The notes beneath the pieces are model-generated. The model made no database searches. It was not told where the DNA came from and was given only the letters and a program-made list of their open reading frames with translations. Shown one piece after another: positions 6,026-9,970 of a stretch of 9,970 nucleotides of DNA (positions are counted from its first letter, which is position 1; each line of letters opens with the position of its first letter). The position numbers and the translations under genes are program-made. The stretch comes from Mesorhizobium sp. Its GTDB lineage: Bacteria > Pseudomonadota > Alphaproteobacteria > Rhizobiales > Rhizobiaceae. The stretch covers positions 1 to 9,970 of the forward strand of contig JAEKLU010000254.1 in NCBI GenBank assembly GCA_019509685.1, given 5' to 3'.

Positions 6026-6991
6026 ATGGAAAACGACTTCCACCAACCCGTCGATGCGGCGCAGGTACCGCGATTTGCCGGTCTTTCCACCTTCATGCGG
6101 CTGCCTTCCGTATCGAGCGCCAAGGGGCTCGACATCGCTCTTGTCGGGATTCCGTGGGACGGCGGCACCACCAACCGCGCCGGCGCCCGTCACGGTCCGC
6201 GCGAAATCAGGAACCAGTCGAGCCTGATGCGCCGCGTCCATCATGTGTCGGGAACCGAGCCGTTCAGCATCGCCAATGTCGCCGATGTCGGCGACGTCTC
6301 GGTCAATCCTATCAATCTCCTCGACGGCTTGAAGCGCATCGAGGACGGCATCGCCGCGATCGTCTCGGATGGAGCTATTCCCTTAGCCGCCGGCGGCGAT
6401 CACCTGACGACGCTGCCAGTGCTGCGCGCGGTGGCCCGCAACGCGCCAGTCGGCATGGTTCACTTCGATGCCCATTCCGACACCAACGATCGCTATTTCG
6501 GCGACAATCCCTATACGCACGGAACGCCTTTCCTCCGCGCCATCGAGGAAGGATTGCTCGACCCGAAGCGAGTGATCCAGATCGGCATCAGGGGGTCGAT
6601 CTATGAACCCGGCGAACACGATTGGGCGACCGCCCAGGGTATACGCATCATCTATATGGAGGAGTTCGTCAGGCGCGGCGCCGCTTCGGTCATGCAGGAA
6701 GCGCGCGATCTTGTCGGCGACGGCCAGACCTATGTGACCTTCGACATCGATTGCATCGATCCGTCGATGGCGCCCGGCACCGGCACGCCCGAGCTTGGCG
6801 GTTTCACCACACGCGAGGCGCAGGAGATGGTTCGATTGCTCGACGGATTGAATTTCGTCGGCGCCGATGTCGTCGAGGTCGCGCCTCCCTTCGATCTTGC
6901 CGGCATGACGGCGCTGGCCGGCGCGACGATGATGTTCGAGCTGCTCTGCGTCATGGCGCGATCTGTCGCAGACAGGAAAGCGCGCGCTTAG
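6026..6991 (+). CDS. speB: ureohydrolase: agmatinase / guanidinopropionase-type amidinohydrolase
   Basis: A 321-residue manganese enzyme of the arginase/agmatinase superfamily; it hydrolyses a guanidino compound to an amine and urea. All metal ligands are present: His126 (GGDHLTT), Asp148, His150 and Asp152 (DAHSD), Asp240 and Asp242 (FDIDCIDP). Conserved His165 (YTHGTPF) is also there. The N-terminal QPVDAAQVPRFAGLSTFMRLP and the WDGGTTNRAGARHGPRE and HFDAHSDTNDRYFGDNPYTHG stretches resemble, from memory, Pseudomonas 3-guanidinopropionase GpuA more than classic agmatinase. Agmatine, guanidinobutyrate and guanidinopropionate are therefore all open as substrates. The ATG at 6026 has only a weak ribosome site (GAGA about 5 bases upstream). 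The stop codon TAG is formed with the first bases of the 148-bp palindrome. No pathway partner is adjacent. Confidence 0.93.
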   Translation: MENDFHQPVDAAQVPRFAGLSTFMRLPSVSSAKGLDIALVGIPWDGGTTNRAGARHGPREIRNQSSLMRRVHHVSGTEPFSIANVADVGDVSVNPINLLDGLKRIEDGIAAIVSDGAIPLAAGGDHLTTLPVLRAVARNAPVGMVHFDAHSDTNDRYFGDNPYTHGTPFLRAIEEGLLDPKRVIQIGIRGSIYEPGEHDWATAQGIRIIYMEEFVRRGAASVMQEARDLVGDGQTYVTFDIDCIDPSMAPGTGTPELGGFTTREAQEMVRLLDGLNFVGADVVEVAPPFDLAGMTALAGATMMFELLCVMARSVADRKARA

Positions 6992-7135
6992 GGTGTGTCG
7001 AGATTCGGGTCAGGCCGAACCGAAAATGGCGGATTTCGAGAACCGGACCGGAGCGTACTTTAGGTACGTGAGGACCGGAAGCGCAGGAAGCCGCCATTTG
7101 CAGGCCGGCCTCACCTGAATATCGGCACACCCTAA
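6988..7135. repeat. 148-bp near-symmetric palindromic element between convergent genes
   Basis: The ends are TTAGGGTGTG (6988-6997) and its exact complement CACACCCTAA (7126-7135). The outer 30 bases of each arm agree at 26 positions. Further in, AAATGGCGG (7024-7032) pairs perfectly with CCGCCATTT (7091-7099) at the same distance from the centre, and CGTAC-TTTAG-GTACG (7054-7068) forms the tip at the exact midpoint. GACCGG occurs on both flanks of the tip. There is no open reading frame inside. It fills the whole space between two convergent genes and supplies the TAG stop of each. It may be a mobile palindromic repeat (MITE- or REP-like) acting as a bidirectional terminator or mRNA-end stabiliser. 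No T tail is seen. Confidence 0.85.
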
Positions 7136-7677
7136 TCCGGAAAGGTTTCCATCCGGCGCGCGTAGGCCCTGAAGCCGGCGCGCTTGTAGACCGACTGGGC
7201 CGCCGGATGGTCATAGGTGTCGGTGTGAAGCCAGACACGTTCCGGCCGATACGCCCAGGCCGCGCGCAGCGACCGCTCGAGCAGGAACGGCCCCAGCCGC
7301 TTGCCTTGAACGGCCGGGACCAGCCCGAAATGAACGAGTTCGACGGCTGGCTGCCCGATATCGTTGAATTCGCAAAGGCCGACGGCTGCGCCGTCGACCC
7401 GCAGCACCTGAATATGCGTCGCCTCGCTGGCGAGCAGCGTTGCCAGCTCTGCTTCGGGCATGCGTAGACGCTGGTCCCACTGCACTGGCCCGCCGACAGC
7501 AAGGTAGAGTTCGACATAGTCCGAAAGATCGAGCCTTTCGCGCGCCACCATCGCGCCGGCCAGCGGCGGCGCAAGCGCATCGCCGGACGGCGGCGCGAGC
7601 ATTTCCATGTAAGTGACGAGAAGGTCGACCATCGTCAGGTCGGGGCAAGCCGAATGCTCAAAGGGGATTCTCGGCAT
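7132..7677 (-). CDS. GNAT family N-acetyltransferase
   Basis: A 181-residue acetyl-CoA-dependent acetyltransferase; the acceptor is unknown. Motif A spans about 115-129 with the pyrophosphate-binding QGKRLG (124-129), and motif B is around 149-170 (WLHTDTYDHPAAQSVYKRAGF). An LDLSDYVELYLAVGGPVQWD stretch near the N-terminus is typical of a GNAT subgroup. I chose the ATG at 7677, which has GGAG 5 bases upstream; upstream codons in this frame only shadow the hydrolase gene. It overlaps the end of the alpha/beta hydrolase gene by 20 bases, indicating translational coupling. Its stop TAG lies in the terminal inverted repeat of the 148-bp palindrome. Confidence 0.9.
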   Translation of the reverse strand: MPRIPFEHSACPDLTMVDLLVTYMEMLAPPSGDALAPPLAGAMVARERLDLSDYVELYLAVGGPVQWDQRLRMPEAELATLLASEATHIQVLRVDGAAVGLCEFNDIGQPAVELVHFGLVPAVQGKRLGPFLLERSLRAAWAYRPERVWLHTDTYDHPAAQSVYKRAGFRAYARRMETFPD

Positions 7678-8425
7678 AAAACTCCAGCACGCGCTGCTTG
7701 AAGCTCTTGTCGCCGACGGCGAGCATGTGGTCGCGGCCCTCGATGTGGAAAGCTTTTGCATTGGGCATCATGGCGGCAAGCTCATCCGGCGAGCCGCCGA
7801 TATCGTCCGTGGTGCCGACGGCGATCAGCGTCGGCTGGGCGATGCTGGCCATGTCGTCTTCGCTGAGCAGCTCGCGCGATTTGGCGATGCAGGCGGCAAG
7901 CGCCCGCCGGTCGCTGCGCGTCTGGTCGGCAAAGGCGCGAAACGAGCGGCCGCGCGGATGCGTGGTCTGGGCTGGGTCCTCCGCCAGCAGCGCGGCCGCG
8001 ATCGGGTCCCAGTCGCCGACGCCATCGACCATGCCGATGCCAAGCCCGCCGAACACCAGTGTCGCGACCTTGTCCGGATCGGACAGCGCCAGGAAAGCCG
8101 AGACCCGCGCGCCCATCGAATAGCCCATGACATGCGCACGCTCGATGCCGAGATGGTCGAGCAGCGCCGCCGCGTCCGACGCCATCTTCTGCGGCGTGTA
8201 GTCGGCCTCGTCATAGCTCTTCGACGACGAGCCGTGGCCGCGATTGTCGAAGGCGATCGCCCGGTAACCGGCATCGTTCAACGTCTTGAACCAGCCGGGG
8301 GAAACCCAGTTGACATAATGGCTGGAGGCAAAGCCGTGGATCATCAGCACCGGGTCACCCTGCCCCGACGCCGGCTGGCGATCGAGAAAGGCAAGCTCGA
8401 AACCGTCATGGGAGAAGAATTGCAT
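7658..8425 (-). CDS. alpha/beta-fold hydrolase
   Basis: A 255-residue cytoplasmic hydrolase. The oxyanion-hole HGF is at 30-32, FDNRGHGSS at 59-67, the nucleophile elbow GYSMGA at 101-106 with Ser103, the probable acid Asp207 or Asp208 (GTTDDIGG), and catalytic His233 (GRDHMLAVGD). A cap domain lies roughly between 128 and 190. These features fit an esterase/lipase-type enzyme; the substrate cannot be told. The ATG at 8425 lies 16 bases after the DUF192 stop. An in-frame ATG at 8488 would add 21 residues overlapping DUF192 and is less likely because family members start near the MQFFSHDG segment. The ribosome site is weak, suggesting coupling to DUF192 translation. The GNAT gene overlaps its end. 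Confidence 0.92.
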   Translation of the reverse strand: MQFFSHDGFELAFLDRQPASGQGDPVLMIHGFASSHYVNWVSPGWFKTLNDAGYRAIAFDNRGHGSSSKSYDEADYTPQKMASDAAALLDHLGIERAHVMGYSMGARVSAFLALSDPDKVATLVFGGLGIGMVDGVGDWDPIAAALLAEDPAQTTHPRGRSFRAFADQTRSDRRALAACIAKSRELLSEDDMASIAQPTLIAVGTTDDIGGSPDELAAMMPNAKAFHIEGRDHMLAVGDKSFKQRVLEFYAENPL

Positions 8426-8441
8426 CGGCAGAAATTGCTTT

Positions 8442-8942
8442 TCAGTTGGAACCGGCACCCGTGCCGATGGAAGGATGGCGCAAAACATCGCCTTCCTTGA
8501 TGCCGTCCTTGGCCGCGGTTCCTGCCTTCAGCTCAAGCACGAAGCGCACGGGCTGTCCGGGTGAGATGATCGCTTCGGATTCGGGCTCGCCGCGCTTGAT
8601 AGCCTTGATCCTGCCGTCCTGGCCGACAAAGACGAGGTCGAGCGCCATCGGCGTGTTCTTCATCCAGAAATCCACCTCTTCGGCGTTTTCGAACACGAAC
8701 AACATGCCGTGGTCGTCGGCCATGGTCTGGCGAAACATGAGCCCCGCCTCGCGCTCGGCGGCGGTGTCGGCGATCTCGATGGAGAAGGAGCGATCTCCCG
8801 AACCCGTCGCCACCACCAGCGGCGTGCGATCGATCGGCAGCAGCATCGCGTCCGCCATGCTCGGCTTCAAGGCGTTGAAATAGACAGCGAAAACCATCGC
8901 GGCGCAGAGCGCGCCTGCAGTCAGCCAGTTGCGGTGAGCCAT
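8442..8942 (-). CDS. DUF192 family protein, secreted or membrane-anchored
   Basis: A 166-residue protein. Residues 7-23 are hydrophobic after a basic start (MAHRNWLTAG), consistent with a signal peptide or N-terminal anchor, so the rest is probably periplasmic. The DUF192 core follows: EREAGLMFRQTMADDHGMLFVF (63-84), FWMKNTPMALDLVFV (92-106) and VLELKAG...GIKEGD (135-152). Function of the family is not established. The ATG at 8942 has GAGG about 7 bases upstream. The frame stays open to 9035, but those extra 31 codons translate the palindromic repeat at 8961-9013 and have no family similarity. It leads a compact run with the hydrolase and GNAT genes. Confidence 0.92.
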   Translation of the reverse strand: MAHRNWLTAGALCAAMVFAVYFNALKPSMADAMLLPIDRTPLVVATGSGDRSFSIEIADTAAEREAGLMFRQTMADDHGMLFVFENAEEVDFWMKNTPMALDLVFVGQDGRIKAIKRGEPESEAIISPGQPVRFVLELKAGTAAKDGIKEGDVLRHPSIGTGAGSN

Positions 8943-8960
8943 TTGATACCTCGTGCGGCC

Positions 8961-9013
8961 TTGTCCTAAACCATGTTCCGCAAGAGTGGAACCGGTTTTC
9001 GGACAAGATGATC
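8961..9013. repeat. short palindromic intergenic repeat (RIME-like), copy 2
   Basis: Outer arms TTGTCC (8961-8966) and GGACAA (9001-9006) are perfectly complementary, and the centre holds a near-palindromic GAACCGGTTTTC. The GTGGAACCGGTTTTCGGA-type core resembles that of copy 1 (5931-5973) and the rhizobial intergenic repeats I recall. It lies in the 108-bp gap between the cold-shock gene and DUF192, just upstream of the DUF192 ribosome site. Confidence 0.65.
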
Positions 9014-9028
9014 CCGCCGGTGAAGGCC

Positions 9029-9047
9029 TTTCCAACAGTGCTGGAAA
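9029..9047 (-). terminator. possible terminator/attenuator hairpin after the cold-shock gene
   Basis: TTTCCA (9029-9034) pairs with TGGAAA (9042-9047) around a 7-base loop. It begins 3 bases after the stop codon of the cold-shock gene. There is no T run after it on the minus strand, so readthrough into DUF192 is possible. Confidence 0.35.
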
Positions 9048-9050
9048 ACC

Positions 9051-9644
9051 TTAGTGCGAGACCGACAAGGTGCCCATATCGGGGTGGATTTCGGCGGCCA
9101 TAAGGCCTTTGTCGCCGCGTCCGAAGCGAACCAGCACGACCTGGCCGGGCCTGAGCTCGGTGATGCCGTAGCGCCGCAAGGTCTCCATGTGGACGAAGAT
9201 ATCCTCGGTGCCATCGCCCCTGGTCAGGAATCCAAAACCCTTGGTGCGATTGAACCACTTGACCAGCGCGCGTTCGAGACCGCTCTCGGGGGTCACGATA
9301 ACGTGCGTGCGCTGTTCCTGTTCGGCGGGATGGATGGCGGTCGAAGCATCCATCGAAAGAACCCGGAAGGCCTGCAGGCCGCGTTCGCCCTGCTTGACCA
9401 GACAGACGACCCGCGCGCCCTCGAGCGCCGTCTGGAAGCCGTCCCGTCGAAGGCAAGTCACATGGAGGAGAATATCGCCCGAGACGCCGTCGTCCGGAAG
9501 GATGAAGCCGTAGCCTTTGGCCACGTCGAACCATTTGATAGCGCCAGCGATTTCGACAAGCTCGGCGGAGTCGCCGCCATTGTCTGGACTCAAGGCGTCG
9601 TCAAGGCTTCCGTCCCGCCTCGTGAAAGAGGCTTTTTCCCCCAT
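9051..9644 (-). CDS. double cold-shock-domain protein
   Basis: A 197-residue cytoplasmic nucleic-acid-binding protein with two cold-shock domains. Domain 1 (about 32-97) has RNP1 KGYGFI (43-48) and RNP2 DILLHV (57-62). Domain 2 (about 124-193) has RNP1 KGFGFL (135-140) and RNP2 DIFVHM (148-153). The polar linker (98-122) and acidic N-terminal tail (11-28) are probably disordered. Single-domain Csp proteins are about 70 residues; the tandem form is common in alphaproteobacteria. Likely role is RNA chaperone or regulator under cold or stationary-phase stress. The ATG at 9644 has an AAGGGGG site about 8 bases upstream. It is divergent from gloA and 108 bp upstream of DUF192. Confidence 0.94.
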   Translation of the reverse strand: MGEKASFTRRDGSLDDALSPDNGGDSAELVEIAGAIKWFDVAKGYGFILPDDGVSGDILLHVTCLRRDGFQTALEGARVVCLVKQGERGLQAFRVLSMDASTAIHPAEQEQRTHVIVTPESGLERALVKWFNRTKGFGFLTRGDGTEDIFVHMETLRRYGITELRPGQVVLVRFGRGDKGLMAAEIHPDMGTLSVSH

Positions 9645-9720
9645 AAGAATGCCCCCTTTTTCAACTGAAACCGTAACTGATTCTTGCCATCAGCTTAACA
9701 CTGCGGCTTCCGGGGTGTGC

Positions 9721-9741
9721 AAGGCCTGACGTGCCTTTTTT
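9721..9741 (+). terminator. terminator-like hairpin with T tail on the plus strand
   Basis: AAGGC (9721-9725), 7-base loop, GCCTT (9733-9737) followed by TTTT. It has the shape of a small intrinsic terminator, yet no plus-strand gene ends nearby; the last one ends at 6991. It could end an unseen short transcript antisense to the cold-shock leader, or be chance. Confidence 0.3.
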
Positions 9742-9842
9742 CACTATTGGACACCGGAAACACTGAAATGTTGTTTGCCGGCGCCGATGAACGAAGTCCG
9801 GCAGGCCCCAAACAGACGACCCGGCCCTGTATTGTCGGATGA

Positions 9843-9871
9843 TTGCCCTTTGGCGGGGTCGCTCTTATGGT
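9843..9871 (+). promoter_or_regulatory. candidate sigma-70 promoter of gloA
   Basis: TTGCCC (9843-9848) and TATGGT (9866-9871) are separated by exactly 17 bp and end 32 bp before the gloA ATG. Each hexamer matches four of six consensus bases, good for a GC-rich genome. Confidence 0.45.
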
Positions 9872-9903
9872 GCGCCGCAACCCAACGCTCCGAGGAAGCC
9901 GCC

Positions 9904-9970
9904 ATGCGCTATCTGCACACAATGGTCCGCGTCGCAAACGTCGATCAATCGCTCGATTTCTACTGCAACA
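9904..9970 (+). CDS. gloA: lactoylglutathione lyase (glyoxalase I), 5' end only
   Basis: Only 22 codons lie in the window. The sequence MRYLHTMVRVANVDQSLDFY matches the start of glyoxalase I, including His5, the first metal ligand in the E. coli enzyme, and the SLDFY segment. The enzyme isomerises the glutathione-methylglyoxal hemithioacetal to lactoylglutathione in methylglyoxal detoxification. A GAGGAA ribosome site 7-12 bases upstream and a nearby promoter support the start. The call rests on a short N-terminus, so another VOC-family member is possible. Confidence 0.82.
   Translation, partial: MRYLHTMVRVANVDQSLDFYCN

Noticed and set aside
6383..6619. Minus-strand frame inside the ureohydrolase gene
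   Set aside because: Antisense shadow of strongly conserved metal-ligand codons.
7613..8500. Plus-strand frame of 295 codons
   Set aside because: Opposite the alpha/beta hydrolase, whose full catalytic set is visible on the minus strand.
8943..9035. N-terminal extension of the DUF192 frame
   Set aside because: It translates the palindromic repeat; a good ribosome site and a signal-like N-terminus support the start at 8942.
9695..9937. Minus-strand frame of 80 codons before the cold-shock gene
   Set aside because: It overlaps the gloA promoter and start, has no recognisable features and a composition like other shadows.

Overview
The window looks like core chromosome of an alphaproteobacterium of the order Hyphomicrobiales (Rhizobiales), most probably Mesorhizobium or a close relative. 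The reasons are high GC, the order clpP-clpX, a DUF3126 gene beside cysE, a two-domain cold-shock protein, and short palindromic intergenic repeats of the type common in rhizobia. The genus is inferred from recalled family patterns, not from a search. I found no phage genes, transposases, CRISPR arrays, tRNA or rRNA.

Left part (1-3104): the minus strand carries clpX (3' end cut by the window edge) and, upstream of it, clpP. Together they encode the ClpXP protease. A 297-bp gap separates them, and clpP has a good candidate heat-shock (sigma-32) promoter. A 346-bp divergent region follows, holding several hairpins, and leads into a plus-strand gene for a secreted, unrecognised repeat protein.

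Middle part (3105-7135): the minus strand carries cysE (serine acetyltransferase), a small DUF3126 gene downstream of it, and a VOC/glyoxalase-like gene. The plus strand then carries an HD-superfamily phosphohydrolase gene and a ureohydrolase gene (agmatinase / guanidinopropionase type). A short palindromic repeat and a second hairpin fill the ureohydrolase leader. This gene converges on a GNAT acetyltransferase gene. The gap between them is a 148-bp near-perfectly symmetric palindrome whose two ends supply the stop codons of both genes.

Right part (7132-9970): on the minus strand, in transcription order, lie a double cold-shock-domain protein, a secreted or membrane-anchored DUF192 protein, an alpha/beta hydrolase and the GNAT enzyme. 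The last three are tightly packed and probably cotranscribed. A second palindromic repeat sits between the cold-shock gene and DUF192. At the far right, gloA (glyoxalase I) starts on the plus strand behind a recognisable promoter and runs off the window.

I see no strong candidate for a new multi-gene system. The items most worth a second look are the 148-bp palindrome, the leader structures before the ureohydrolase gene, and the repeat protein at 2450.
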